Positions 23,160 to 36,591 of a stretch of DNA of 64,000 nucleotides are shown here, piece after piece. How positions within the stretch are numbered: position 1 is the stretch's first letter; each line of letters begins with the position of its first letter. The stretch is from contig JAUJPP010000003.1 of NCBI GenBank assembly GCA_030562195.1, positions 27,311,398-27,375,397 of the forward strand, written 5' to 3'. The translations under genes were made by a program, and so were the position numbers. The stretch comes from Nipponacmea schrenckii. Its lineage: Eukaryota; Mollusca; Gastropoda; Lottiidae. The notes below the pieces were generated by a model. It searched no databases, had not been told where the DNA came from, and saw nothing but the letters and a program-made list of their open reading frames with translations.

Positions 23160-23262
23160 ATGAATGTATTCTGTCATCCGCACGAGCAGTTACACGATCT
23201 GTCTCTCCAAGTGCTGACTGACACTGTGGCAGCAGGTGCCCGTTTCTACTGTAATTTACATG
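23160..23262 (+). other. Candidate exon (34 codons plus 1 base) or conserved regulatory block
   Basis: Composition here jumps to about 50% GC against AT-rich flanks. On the plus strand an ATG opens 34 codons with no stop, and the protein looks ordinary rather than low-complexity (it includes LTDTVAAGARFYCNLH). It ends exactly at a strong donor, G|GTAAGT (23263). I do not recognise the protein and could not find a partner exon. The same block contains GCAGCAGGTGCC, an E-box context favoured by MyoD-type factors, so an enhancer is an equal alternative. The reverse strand is open as well, so openness alone is weak evidence. Confidence 0.3.
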
Positions 23263-24007
23263 GTAAGTGACGTGACAATGACGAATCAGTGAAAACTTGA
23301 ATCACTTGGTGAATAACTTTCTACGTGCTCTATTTCTTGTTCGATGAAATTATGATATAAATGGAATCCTTTCATTGACTGTCTATTCCCTTTAGGATAT
23401 TTTCATTCAAAATCGAAGAAAATTGTTTGCTATTTAGACCAGCCACGCAGCTAAAATGGATTGCTGCCCTGGAAAAAATTAATTTCTAACAATTGAACCA
23501 TTTCATTACTGCATCATATCTTACTGTGCGACCGGAAATGTTGCTTGCCCTATGTAACAATCCAGTCCGACTACGGGCCTGATTCAGATAAACCCAATAG
23601 ATCCATTTTCTACTCAGATCTAAAACACAAACGATTTATAGAACTGGTAGAGTGTAGAAACGTGGGATATAAATCTGTATTTGTTTGCATTTCCTCGGTC
23701 CATTGAGAAAAGAATTGACACTTTGTCCAACACAATCACACAATTTATGCTTCCTTTCTTTATTGAAAATGCTGGGTGTAAAAAAAAAAATACTTTTTTA
23801 ATTTGAAGTATTAATATTTTTACCATCGATCACATTTACAAAGAAAGGGGAATCTCGAGGAAATTGTTCCGTCCCTTATTATACAATGTAAACAAGTGTA
23901 TACCAGATATAATGGTGAAAACAGGAGGTCGAAACTGCGACAAAAACATACCAAAATCGGGTATATGGGTATAAATATGATCATGTAAATATTAGTGAGA
24001 TTTCTGT

Positions 24008-24190
24008 AGCAACATGAATTACCAATCAAAGAAGAATCACAGGCGATTTTCGGTTTCCGCCAATATACGTCCTTGTATGCACAACATAATGATGCACAGT
24101 AGGACGTAAAACTTCTATAAAATCAACGACAACTCTGGCTCGGCCAACATGAGTTAACAATCAAAGAAGATTTTTATTCCTGATTTATTT
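24008..24190. repeat. Diverged duplication (about 138-bp offset) around a possible SINE-tail word
   Basis: CAACATGAATTACCAATCAA AGAAGA at about 24011 recurs as CAACATGAGTTAACAATCAA AGAAGA at about 24147, each followed by a CTGATTT/GCGATTT segment. Between them lies AGTAGGACGTAAAACT, the core of the SINE tail seen at 55.2 kb. Confidence 0.55.
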
Positions 24191-24283
24191 AGATGCCACT
24201 CCCAATTTCTAATCAACCAAATGTTCAACAATACTTCCGGTTTATTCACCATCCCCATGTTTACTTTTTAACCTAATTAAAAT

Positions 24284-24334
24284 ACACGTGCTATATGAAT
24301 ATGCTAATTAGGTCATTATGATGTAAGCACGTGT
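24284..24334. promoter_or_regulatory. Possible regulatory block: inverted CACGTG pair around a POU-like site
   Basis: ACACGTGC at 24284-24291 and its exact reverse complement GCACGTGT at 24327-24334 flank ATATGCTAATTAGG (POU/homeodomain-like) and TCATTATGATG. A CCAAT motif (ATTGG) follows. Motif clustering is suggestive only. Confidence 0.25.
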
Positions 24335-26189
24335 TTGATTGGTTCTCTAATTTCTAGTCACTTTCATTTCCTGTGAATATAACGAAACTACTTAAATAAC
24401 TCGTTCAGTTTATAAAAAATTATAAATTAAAGTTTTAGATATTGTAGACATCAAAGAAGTACTATTTTGTATTTGAAGTAAATTTTTTTAAATGAAATTA
24501 ACTGAAAATTGCAAAATAATGGCTCGCAATCTGATTTTAAAATGACAATTAGTTGTAGGTTTGTGTTTAATGGGGTCCCGAGTGACAAAACGTGTCAGAA
24601 TTAAGTGCAGTCAGTCTGCTCCCAGGACACTCGTGGTAAAGCTTTTAAATTCACATTCAAGTTATATTTCGTTTCGCTTTTAGAAAAGTTCGTATTTTTA
24701 ACACGCGTCGTCGCATTTTAGTAAATAATAGTGGCGCGTGAATTATGATAAGAGAGTAAATATCTTAATTTTAAATCTATATGTAATTGGTTTTTCTGCT
24801 GGTGTTTAAGGTCGGGAATTTCAATCCTCCACTCGGGAATACTGGTGTATAAATTTTGAAACGGTTGTTGCTATTTTATTTCATAACTCACAGCGTGTCG
24901 CTTGTTTTTGTGGCTATAAAAACATAAATGATTCTTATATGTTTTAACTCACCCTAAATATTATTCAACTTTATCTTATAAATCTTACGGATACTTATGA
25001 ATATTTATAAGAATAAATGTAGAATTTAAATCGTGAAATCTAAGATAATTTATTCGTTATATATCATATTTATAAGTGCTTTATCTCTGCAGTTTTGTCT
25101 TTTAATGAGTAAATTAGGAAATCCCAGTTTTGTCTGTAATGCTTCATGTATTTCTCTTCATAAAACTTTCTGTATTGAGCATGTAAAACGTTGATTTAAT
25201 AAATATCAGAAATAGCATATATATATAATGCTTCTTTAAGAAAGTATCTTAATTTACTAACATAATGTAGGAATATTTAATAGTTAAATCGTATTTTGTG
25301 CTGCAGCGCAGAAAATCTTAGCGTGTTAAGGACCGGTATCAGTAACACGTCGTGTAAATATATGTATACCAAGAAGCGAAATGTGACACGTTATAAAAGC
25401 AGAATCCCGAAGAATTAAGTTCTCAACAGCGATTTTTAATTGTCATATTATCTGTATTGCATTCTCCATTCAACAAATTTATGATTTTTTTACAGTTTTA
25501 AATGTTTTAAATTTATTATGAATTTAGCATTGGATTTTATTACATTTTCCACATGTAAAATTGATTCCAGTTTCCAATCCATTTAAGATTTTAACTTTAT
25601 AAAACAAAAATCTTTGCAATGTATTTTATTTAATATTCGATACTATTTTTCCTATTATTACAATTTCCAAAGCATTATCATATTCAAAGTGTGATATTTC
25701 CACTGAATCATTGTTTCCATTGTATTATATTTTACATTATGATAAAATTCCATAACCTATAACATTTGATTTGAAATTCTCAATATGCTATCATTTTCAT
25801 TGCATAGTATAATTTATATGTAATAATATGTTCAATATCTATATAATATATTGTACATTGTTTTATATTTTAATTCAATTATTTTTTTTTCATTTTCCTC
25901 TATAAAATCTTAGTTATAAAATTGATAGTTAATTATGTCTTGTGTTTTATTTTCTATCATTATATTTCTATTTTAATTAATATAAAGTTACCTCGAATGT
26001 TTATCTAATAAAATGTTTCAATATTGTTCATTATTCTAATTCAATTATTTTATTGTTATAATCCTATTAAATAGTTCTTCCGTTATTCCCTTCAGCAGGT
26101 AAACTTCGTATTACGGACCAACATAACAGGGATTCCGTGGTCAGATTCCTAAAGGAATACTTTCGTCTTAAAATTTAAAATCAGTAAAT

Positions 26190-26470
26190 ATACCTGTTGC
26201 CATAAATAACATAACAGAATCCTTATATAATCTGATAAATAAAAAAAAAACAACAAAAATTATCATCAATAAAAATGCATTTGATTATTGAAAATCGCTT
26301 AATAAATTGAACAATTACATGTACTTAGTTTTGTGAGTTTTCCAGATTTTACAGGGATTTTGTTACTTTATGACACCAGGTAAATTCACTGATGAATATA
26401 TACTCATATTGACCATTCTTGGGAACTTAAATTTTATGTCCTTTCTAAGATATAGTATCACTTTAACTAA
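26190..26470. repeat. Dispersed repeat, copy 2 (pair of 19.6-19.8 kb)
   Basis: Same word order as 19604-19785 (CCATAAATAACATAACAGAAT; CCAGATTTTACAGGGATT; TTTATGACACC; ATATTGACCATTCTTGGG). An additional AT-rich segment of about 80 bp (26222-26320) separates the first and second words. Confidence 0.7.
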
Positions 26471-28124
26471 GGATTAAAACGATGAGGAACTATTTTGTAC
26501 CCTTCGATGTTTTAATTTATATTATTATCTTTCATAGAATTAAATGATAAAAGAACTGGAATCTTGTATACAGAAAACATGTTCTGATTTTTGATACGTT
26601 TATCTCTTTTATTGTAAAAATAATAGAATATTCAAAAAACACAAAACTTATCAAAATCATTTCACACAAAAGATAAGAGAAATTCAAAAAGAAAAACTTC
26701 AAAGAGTATGATGAATATAAAAGTGATAAGTAAGCGAGAGGGCGCCACAGGTCTATTATCTGATATTTGAAATGAATATTTGAAGACATAAATAACAGAC
26801 GGTGGAAATCAAAGAGATTTAATCAAGTCAATAGGGCATGGAATGTCCAGTATGATATCTTTAGTAACTGATTGACCAATCGTCCATAGATCCAATCTTG
26901 AATTATATATTATATTCTCTGCCGCTGGAGCTATAAATTAAACGGTCAAATTGCTTTATATTCATCCTGACATGGAATTGTCGTTTGTTTCTAGAATCTC
27001 ATATAGAATCAAAAGTTCAAAAATACAGATATTTGATTGGTTAAAAAAAAATATAATTAAACTCGATTTGTGATTGTCCAATCAAATGCCGAATTATTAA
27101 ATTAAAGTCTATATCAGAAAATACTGTTACCAATTAGGCAGAAGAAATTTAAATGAATACCAATTAAATGACCGGACTAGTAAATTTCAGAGTTTTTATT
27201 TCTGGAAAAGATTCTAATTTCGTTTTAGCTTTCGTTTTGTTTCTGTGTTGCTGCTAATATTAAGGTGTCCAAAACGACTATATGCGGTTATTTCTTATTA
27301 AATAAGTCGATACAAAGATACCTTGTTTAATAGTCATAATGATAATAACTTTCCAAAATGACGTTTTGCAGGTCTAGGTTTGCTTGTTAAGTATATTAAT
27401 CTCAAGGATTCCAATTTGTTCTAAAATAAACTTCCAATTTTAAGATTAAAGTGACCAATTAAACGGAGCAGCTGTGGAATCGATCACAATGTCTTCAACC
27501 ACATACCGTTTAATTTATATAGTCACGTGATAGGTTTTCCCGCTACTCGTAATGTCTCGCGGGAAATGAGAATTGAATAATCTGGTCTATTAATCGGTGT
27601 TGGTCTACTTCCCAGTTGTCATTGAAGTATCAACTCGTAGGGAATGAAGCAAACCAGACTAGTTAGTTCTGACTTTATCTACAAACAATTCATTAACTCG
27701 GGATTATCAAACTAATAGTTTATTTATTCCTCTATCAGATTACTGGACAATTATTCTAAACATCATTCCTGAAAATTAGTCTGATTCTAATTCCCTCAGG
27801 AAAAACAGGAAGTGGTTCAATTCAATTCTTGCTATATTTAATCAATGATCAACAATAGGCTACAAACATTTTAAACAAACACAAAAAACAAGGTAATAGG
27901 AGGAAATATAATATAGCCTATCATAGAGAGAAATAAAGAAAGGATACAACAACAATTTTACAAGACTAACAACTTAGGTTCACAGTTATTAAGGATACCT
28001 TGTACCTTCTGGTCCTTGGCATGGATATTATTTGTAGGATAGTGAGTACCCATTTAAAGATGGACAACTAGCATATTAGTGAAGATTGAGTATTTCAAGG
28101 TAACACTATGGTAACAGCCCGCTT

Positions 28125-28222
28125 GAGATCGGAACCCACAGCCGCCATTTGTTGATGTAACCAAACAAATGACGTCATGTAAAGAACCAACGCCCTAACC
28201 AACTTAGCCATATAATCCCTCA
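28125..28222 (-). mobile_element. tRNA-derived SINE head with widened A-B box spacing
   Basis: On the minus strand a strong box A, TGGCTAAGTTGGTTAGGGCG (28209-28190), is followed by a box-B-like GGGTTCCGATCTC (28137-28125). The boxes are about 70 bp apart, wider than in a normal tRNA, and no acceptor stem is evident. It is best read as a SINE head or a relic. Confidence 0.5.
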
Positions 28223-28389
28223 AACTACATTATGAAATTGGGAAGTGATTCGTCGGTGTTGACTGATAGCATAGCCTCGTTTCAGTTATTTGTAAATTCT
28301 ATAAACAGATATATAGACTGCGTTTATGAATATTTGATTGATCAAATTATATTCTGAGATAGGGCATATTAAACTTATAAACCATGCAT

Positions 28390-29150
28390 AAGTATTACAC
28401 AAATTCTATTTTGTATCGGATAGAATATATGTTCTTTAATACTGAATTGATAAATTATGTTCTTTTTAATATAGAAATTATGTTCTCTTTAATATCGAAT
28501 TTATGTCTTATGTTCTTTGATAATTGAATTGATGTCTTATGCACTTTAAAATTGAATTAATAAATTATGCTACAGTATTTAAAAAATAATTAGTTCTTAG
28601 TAACTGAATTATAACTTTGTGGTAATACTTTATTTGTATGTTATGTTCTTTTATAATTTATATATTATAAATAATGTACATTTCCTAATAGATATTCGAT
28701 ATTGAGTTATGTTCTTTTATATTATGTTATGTTTATTTATATAGATAAATATTTACATTTGATATTTGTACCTTGAATGATATCTCATACAATTTCTTTT
28801 TGATTAATTAATACATAAGTATTTGTAATTGATACATGGATTTGTTTTTTTAAATATTAAAAATTATCTTCTAAATATCTTAATTTGATATTTGAATTTT
28901 AAACGTTGTTCTTTAATACTTTATTTATGAATTTTGAATTTAAAGATTATATTCTTTAATTTTGAATTCATCAATTATGTTTTTAAATACTTAATACTTT
29001 CATAAATTATGGTCTATAATAATTGAATTTTTTGAATTTTGAATTAATAAAAATTAAATTAATTACGTTATTTTATAATTGATGTTTGAATTATGTACTT
29101 TAGTAATTTTATATGAATTATGTTATTAGATAATTGATATGAATTATGTG
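28390..29150. repeat. Degenerate AT-rich tandem repeat, about 40-50-bp unit
   Basis: The words TTATGTTCTTTAATA, TGAATTGAT and AAATTATG recur throughout in shuffled, mutated form. No exact register survives, so the copy number cannot be stated. Confidence 0.5.
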
Positions 29151-30019
29151 ATGACCGCCTTCGGATTCGTACCTAATGTAGATATAAAAGGGTAGTGGTA
29201 GCAGGGAATGACAGAACTCAAGTTAATAATTTGCTTAAACCACAATTACTCTCCTTCTTTATGCACAAAGCGTAGCGAGTGTCATCTCCCGGCATCTCTA
29301 GATAACGTCTTTAGCGGCGTAATAATTTACCCAATATTCGGGTAACCTTATCATCCTATTTGTAACCAATAAAACAAGTCTACAAATCAACAAGAGAGAT
29401 GTATGATAAGTGAACGTTTAGAAACTCTTTAGGCAGTTGATTCGTGTCTATTAGTGAAATTCGTCATAAATCCAACAAATGTAGACGTTTCAGGCAGAAC
29501 TCGGCGCCAGTATCAGAAATATTAGACAATTAGTTCTTGAAGACCAAATGAAAAATGGGATACGACTACCTAAGCTCTATTTTATATAGAAAGAAATGTT
29601 CGCTATTCACTTTGTAATTGTTTTTTGGTCACAAACTATCTCCTACGATCGTTAACCGTCAAACCAGTAATTATCTCAAATACCTTAATGTCGTGTTTCA
29701 TTAAGATTAATCGCTCCACAAATCTTCCATTTCGTATTCATTGTCTTCAGTTTCAACTCCAGATATTTCAAATATTTTTAAAGCTATTAGATCGTAATAG
29801 ACAAGATTTCTCCCTTTTTTTGAAACAAAGTTAAGTTACATCTAATTTACTCTATCTATATTGAACTAAAGGGAAATATTGATGTATACTATATGCATCA
29901 GGTAAATTGAATATTACAGGAACAAGCCATTGAACACATTAACCAACATTAAACCAACACAATAAGCAACGCCCATTGAACCATCTAACCTTTTGAGCTT
30001 TACCTAACCCTCAATGAGC
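29151..30019. other. Spacer with no recognisable gene
   Basis: Moderately AT-rich. The ORF at 29625-29834 has no recognisable similarity. The last 80 bases contain scattered CCATTGA and CATCTAAC words that look like decayed copies of the 20-bp array that follows. Confidence 0.45.
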
Positions 30020-33000
30020 CACCATCTGACTCATAGAGACACTATCTTACTCATAGAGACACTATCTTACCCATTGAGACACTATCTAACCCATTGAGAC
30101 ACTATCTGACCCATTGAGACACTATCTAACTCATAGAGACATCATCTTACTCATTGAGACATCATCTTACTCATAGAGACACTATCTAACCCATTGAGAA
30201 AACTAATCTAAAACTCTCATTGAGACACCATCTTACTCATTGAGACACCATCTAACCCATTGAGACTATCTAACCTCCCTCAAAGGGCACTATCTAACTC
30301 ATTGAGACACCATCTAACCCATTGAGACACCATCTAACTCATTGAGACACCATCTAACTCATTGAGACACCATCTAACTTATTGAGACACCATCTTACAT
30401 TGAGACACTATCTAACTTATTGAGACACCATCTTACTCATTGAGACTATCTTACTCATCAAGACACTATCTAACTTATTGAGACACCATCTAACTCATTG
30501 AGACACCATCTACTTATGAGACTATCTAACCCATTGAGACACTATCTAACCCATTGAGACACTATCTAACTCATTGAGACGCCATCTAAACCATTGGGAC
30601 ACCATCTAACTTATTGAGACACCATCTTACATTGAGACACTATCTAACTTATTGAGACACCATCTTACTCATTGAGACTATCTAACTCATCAAGATACTA
30701 TCTAACTTATTGAGACACCATCTTACTCATTGAGACACCATCTACTTAGTGAGACTATCTAACTCATTGAGACACCATCTAACTCATTGAGACACTATCT
30801 AACCCATTGAGACACTATCTAACTCATTGAGACACCATCTAACCCATTGAGACACCATCTAACTCATTGAGACACCATCTAACTTATTGAGACACCATCT
30901 TACATTGAGACACTATCTAACTTATTGAGACACCATCTAACTCATTGAGACACCATCTAACTCATTGAGATACCATCTTACTCATTGAGATACCATCTTA
31001 CTCATTGAGACACCATCTAAACCATTGGGACACTATCTAACTCATTGAGACACCATCTAACCCATTGAGACACCATCTAACTCATTGAGACACCATCTAA
31101 CTTATTGAGACACCATCTTACATTGAGACACTATCTAACTTATTGAGACACCATCTAACTCATTGAGACACCATCTAACTTATTGAGACACCATCTTACA
31201 TTGAGACACTATCTAACTTATTGAGACACCATCTTACCCATTGAGACTATCTAACTCATTGAGACACTATCTAACTTATTGAGACACCATCTAACTCATT
31301 GAGACACCATCTACTTAGTGAGACTATCTAACTCATTGAGACACCATCTAACTTATTGAGACACTATCCAACTCATTGAGACACCATCTAACTTATTGGG
31401 ACTATCTAACTCATTGAGGCACCCTCTAACTCATTGAGACACCATCTAACTCATTGAGACTATCTAACTCATTGAGACACCATCTATCTTATTGAGACAC
31501 CATCTAATTCAGTGGGGACCATCTAATTCATTGAGACTATCTAACTCATTGGGACACTATCTTACTCATTGAGACACCATCTAACCCATTGAGACACCAT
31601 CTTACTCAGTGAGACACCATCTAAATGATTGAGACACCATCTAACTCACTGAGACACCATCTAACTCAATGAGACACCATCTAACTTATTGGGACATCAT
31701 CTAACTCAATGAGACACCATCTAACTTATTGGGACATCACCTAACTCATTGCGACAGCATCTAACTCATTGACACACCATCTAACGTATTGAGACACCAT
31801 CTAACTCAATGAGACATTATCTAACTCATTGAGACATCATCTAATTCATTGAGACACTATTTTACTCATTGAGGCACCATCTAACTCATTGAGCCACCAT
31901 CTAACTCATTGAGCCACCATCTTACCCATTGCGACACCGTATTACTCATTGAGGCACCATCTAAGTCAATGAGGCACCATCTAACTTATTGAGACACCAT
32001 ATTACTCATTGAGGCACCATCTAAGTCAATGAGGCACCATCTTACTTATTGAGACACCATCTTACTCATTGCGACACAAACTAACTCATTGAGACACCAT
32101 CTAACTCATTGAGACACCATCTTACTCATTGAGACATCATCTTACTCATTGGGACATCATCTAATTCATTGAGATACCATCTTACACATTGGTTCACCAT
32201 CTTACTCATTGAGACACCATCTTACTCATTGAGACACCATCTTACTCATTGAGACACCATCTTACTCATTGAGACACCATCTTACTCATTGAGACATCAT
32301 CTTACTCATTGAGACATCATCTTACTCATTGAGACACTATCTTACTCATTGAGACATAATCTTATTCATTGAGACACCATCTGACTCATTGAGACACCAT
32401 CTTACTCATTGAGATACCATCTTACTCTTAGAGTCACCATCTTACTCATTGAGACACCATCTTACTCATTGAGATACCATCTTACTCCTAGAGTCACCAT
32501 CTTACTCATTGAGACACCATCTTACTCATTGAGACACCATCTTACTCATTGAGACATCATCTTACTCATTGAGATACCATCTTACTCATTGAGACACCAT
32601 CTTACTTATTGAGACACCATCTTACTCAATGAGACACTATCTTACTCATTGAGACACTATCTAACTCATAGAGACACTATCTAACTCATTGAGACACTAT
32701 CTGACTCATTGAGACATCATCTTACTCATTGAGACATCATCTTACTCATTGAGACACCATCTAACTCATTGAGACACCATCTTACTCATTGAGATACCAT
32801 CTTACTTATTGAGACACCATCTTACTCATTGAGACACCATCTTACTCATTGAGACACTATCTAACTCATTGAGATACCATCTTACTCCTAGAGTCACCAT
32901 CTTACTCATTGAGACACCATCTTACTCATTGAGACACCATCTAACTCATTGAGACACCATCTTACTCATTGAGATACCATCTTACTCCTAGAGTCACCAT

Positions 33001-34275
33001 CTTACTCATTGAGACACCATCTACTTAATGAGACACTATCTAACTCATTGAGACACTATCTAACTCATTGAGACATTATCTAACCCAGAGACACTATCTA
33101 ACTCATTGAGACACTATCTGACTTATTGAGACATCATCTTACTCATTGAGACATCATCTTACTCATTGAGACACCATCTAACTCATTGAGACACCATCTT
33201 ACTCATTGAGACACCATCTTACTCAATGAGACACCATTTTACTCATTGAGACACTATCTAACTCATAGAGATACCATCTTACTCATTGAGATACCATCTT
33301 ACTCATTGAGACACCATCTTACTCATTGAGACACCATCTCACTCATTGAGACACTATCTTACTCATTGAGACACCATCTAACTCATGGATACACCATCTA
33401 ACTCATTGAGACACTATCTAACTCATTGAGACACCATCTAACTCATTGAGACACCATCTTACTCATTGAGACGCCTTCTAACGCATTGAAACACCATTTA
33501 ACTAATGAGACACTATCTTACTCATTGAGACACCATCTTACTCATTGAGACGCCTTCTAACTCATTGAAACACCATCTAACTCATTGAGACACTATCTAA
33601 CTCATTGCGACACTATCTTACTCATTGAGATACCATCTTACTCATTGAGACACCATCTTACTCATTGAGATACCATCTAACTCATGGAGATACCATCTTA
33701 CTCATTGAGACACCATCTTACTCATTGAGACACCATCTTACTCATTGAGACACCATCTTACTCATTGATACACCATCTTACTCATTGAGACATCATCTTC
33801 CTCAATGAAACACCATCTTACTCATTGAGACACTATCTTACTCATTGAGACACCATCTAACTCATTGAGACATCATCTTACTTATTGAGACACTATCTAA
33901 CTCATTGAGATACCATCTTACTCATTGAGACACCATCTTACTCATTGAGACACCATCTTACTCATTGAGACATCATCTTACTCATTGAGACACCATCTAA
34001 CTCATTGAGACACCATCTTACTCATTGAGACACTATCTTACTTATTGAGACACTATCTAACTCATTGAGATACCATCTTACTTATTGATTCACTATCTAA
34101 CTCATTGAGATACCATCTTACTTATTGAGACACTATCTAACTCATTGAGATACCATCTTACTCATTGAGACACTATCTAACTTATTGAGACACTATCTAA
34201 CTCATTGAGACACTATCTAACTCATTGAGACACCATCTTACTCAATGAGACACCATCTAACTCAATGAGCTACAA
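30020..34275. repeat. Large satellite-like array, 20-bp unit, about 210 copies
   Basis: The unit is ACTCATTGAGACACCATCTT with common variants at a few positions (AC/AT, TT/TA, CTCA/CCCA/TTAT). From about 31560 to 33020 the register is an uninterrupted 20 bp. The left third (30020-31500) has many short units (CATTGAGACACTATCT, CATTGAGACTATCT) and repeating multi-unit blocks marked by ACTTATTGAGACACCATC followed by TTACATTGAGAC at about 30377, 30609, 30882, 31100 and 31179. Another composite marker, GAGATACCATCTTACTC(C/T)TAGAGTCACC, recurs at 32410, 32470, 32872 and 32970. No ORF crosses the array. Confidence 0.95.
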
Positions 34276-36425
34276 GTTAACTGATACAGCCACCACGCTA
34301 TCCCGCAAAGCCTACGCCTTATAAATCATGGTAAAATTATTCATTGAGGTATTGCAGAACACATTTAGCCACCACTTTTTCATTTAGACACCATTTTAAC
34401 GAGCCGCTGTCAGTGGGTACACTAGATCATCGAAGCGTTGCCCTGAAATATGAAGTTAATATGAACTATTCCTTGATATATGTACGAAGTCACTTGTCTA
34501 CGGAGAAGATCATCTAGAATATGAAATATGTGAGTTGTTCTGTAAGATGAACCTAGGAACCTCAAGCTAGTTAAATTACAATATCATTTCAATTACATGA
34601 TCATCAGATTATAGTTGAGACAACAAGACAAGAGTGATGATGGGTGTCTGATAAAACATGAATATAAATCATTTATTATCTCATATTTTACATAAGTTAT
34701 TTTTCTAACTGTCACTGTCGCTATCGGCATTATTAACGAAATAAAATACTCTGAAAGTTCCCCGAGATAAAACCCAACACCCTACTGTTCGGTTTATCTG
34801 CAAAATTGTAATAAAAATCACTTCAGTTGACAGCAGTTATTAACTCCGATTTCTCTGACATTTTAGGGTCGTCAGATTAAAACAGAAGGTGGTAGGGGCG
34901 ACAGGGAAGGGGTGTCAAAAGGGCGAACATGAGGAGGAAGGGGCAAAGGTTTGAAGTACTAGATATTTTAGGTTGAAGGAAAAGGGGATCGGGAAAGGAA
35001 GTTAATATGATATGATGGTTCGTGAAAATATTTTAAAGTCAAATTGTAATGGTATTTTACATCTTTGGGAATGAAAAAGAGGGGTATTTGTTAAGGGGAG
35101 CAGGCTGGTTTTTCGAGGAAAAGGAGTGAGAATAAAAGGATGTACAGGGACTGGGTCACGTTTAGAAACAGGGTAAAATATTGTAAATTAATATTTAAAA
35201 TTTCGTAGTTAACGTTGATTTAACAAAAATGGTAGGGAATGAGAAAAGAATGCGAAAATTTTTGAAATAAAACTGAAACTGTTTGTGATAGCGGAGATAA
35301 GATTTAAAATGGGTTAATAAAGACTTCAAATTAAATCTTCAACAATATTAACATGTCGTCATCAATTGACGTTTGTAGCGCTGATAAATTTTAGACCAAC
35401 ATTTCACGGCTCATTTCCATCACTCGACTATTAAGTTCTGAGACGTTTCGACTTCCCTTGTAAATCAAACACAGTCATAAAACTCGAAGACAGTTTTATT
35501 AAGTCGTTTATTTTATTCTTTTTCTCAAAGAATTTCACGCCATTTTAAACTTTTCTTTATTCCAGTCATAAAATGTAAATCTTAAATCTATTTGTTACAG
35601 TATGATTTGAGGAAATAAGAAAAAACGTAATTCAACCATCTTTTTATAAATGGGTGTCGGCTTACAGTCTTAAAGGGCAGACTCCATTTTTGATGGTTGA
35701 TTCTGGGTTTTAAATATTTTTAAATAGTTTTCTAAAGAACTAGAACTAATTCAAATAAATAATCTCAAACTATGAATTAAACATCTTATATCTAAATGCA
35801 AATTAATTATATGACTAGTCTCATTAACGGACGAGTCGGCATTTTCACTTCCAGTCGCTGATAATTCTGGACATATATGGATTGAAAGGCCACAATTTCG
35901 AGTGAGCCGTGAACACTATTTACTGATTAGCTTAGCTAAAAATGTCCTGTTTCTGAGACTAAAGGGACAATGATGGTGTTTACAAAACTTGGTATTCCTT
36001 AATAAGAGTATTTATCTATTGTAATTTTCTGATACACAAGCTCCAGGCTCAGGGACAACTGTCTTAATATTGTTATTCATTATATAATTAAAGAAAGTTT
36101 TTATATTACCGCGGGGCTAATTTTGATAAATCAGATTAAATAGGTCTCAATATAAATTAATTCACCTCACGTATAATCCACATCTTGACTAATATTTACA
36201 TTGTTTTAAGCACTATTGTTAATAATTAAGAAGGGGAAGAATCCATGTTTGGTCTAGATGTTTTATAACTAAATTTCCACAGTCTATACTATTAAATTCA
36301 CATACGAAATAAACAATTTCGATGAATCTATGTACATCTATATAATGATTAAGATTATTATGTGCCCGAAAGACAAAATTGAAAAGAAAGGAAAGCAATA
36401 CAATTTCTGTTATATTGTGGAGAGC
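34276..36425. other. Intergenic DNA, no gene recognised
   Basis: The first 120 bp hold decayed fragments of the 20-bp repeat (GAGCCACC, TTTAGACACCATTTTAAC). From about 34880 to 35110 the plus strand is strongly purine-rich, with many GGGG and GGAAGG runs. The remainder is ordinary AT-rich DNA. Confidence 0.45.
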
Positions 36426-36591
36426 TACGGTGGCTGGTTTATGCCATCAAATTTACAATATGCAATATGATATTTTTACTTTTTTATTTTCTTCCCGGTG
36501 AAAAGTCAAGTTTAAAATATAAAAGTAAAAATCACTACCATATTAGAAAAATTGCATATTGTAAATTTGATGGTGTATACCAGCCACCGTA
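36426..36591. mobile_element. 166-bp MITE with long TIRs and TA ends (Tc1/mariner-like)
   Basis: It begins TACGGTGGCTGG and ends with the exact reverse complement CCAGCCACCGTA. The inverted match continues inward (CCATCAAATTTACAATATGC) to give arms of about 75 bp, nearly the whole element. A TA at each end fits the TA target-site duplication of Tc1/mariner-type transposons. A related terminus, TACGGTGGCTGACATACGAC, appears at 62458. There is no coding capacity. Confidence 0.75.

Larger units (their letters stand above)
23263..28124. other. Intergenic DNA with small repeats
   Basis: No gene recognised. Contents: a roughly 140-bp duplication (24008-24190), a possible regulatory block (24284-24334), an extremely AT-rich stretch (25440-26060) with no clear unit, and a dispersed repeat copy (26190-26470). 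The ORFs in this interval are short and AT-rich with no recognisable similarity. Confidence 0.45.

Noticed and set aside
30020..34275. CRISPR-like array
   Set aside because: Contiguous 20-bp tandem units with no unique spacers, in a eukaryotic genome.
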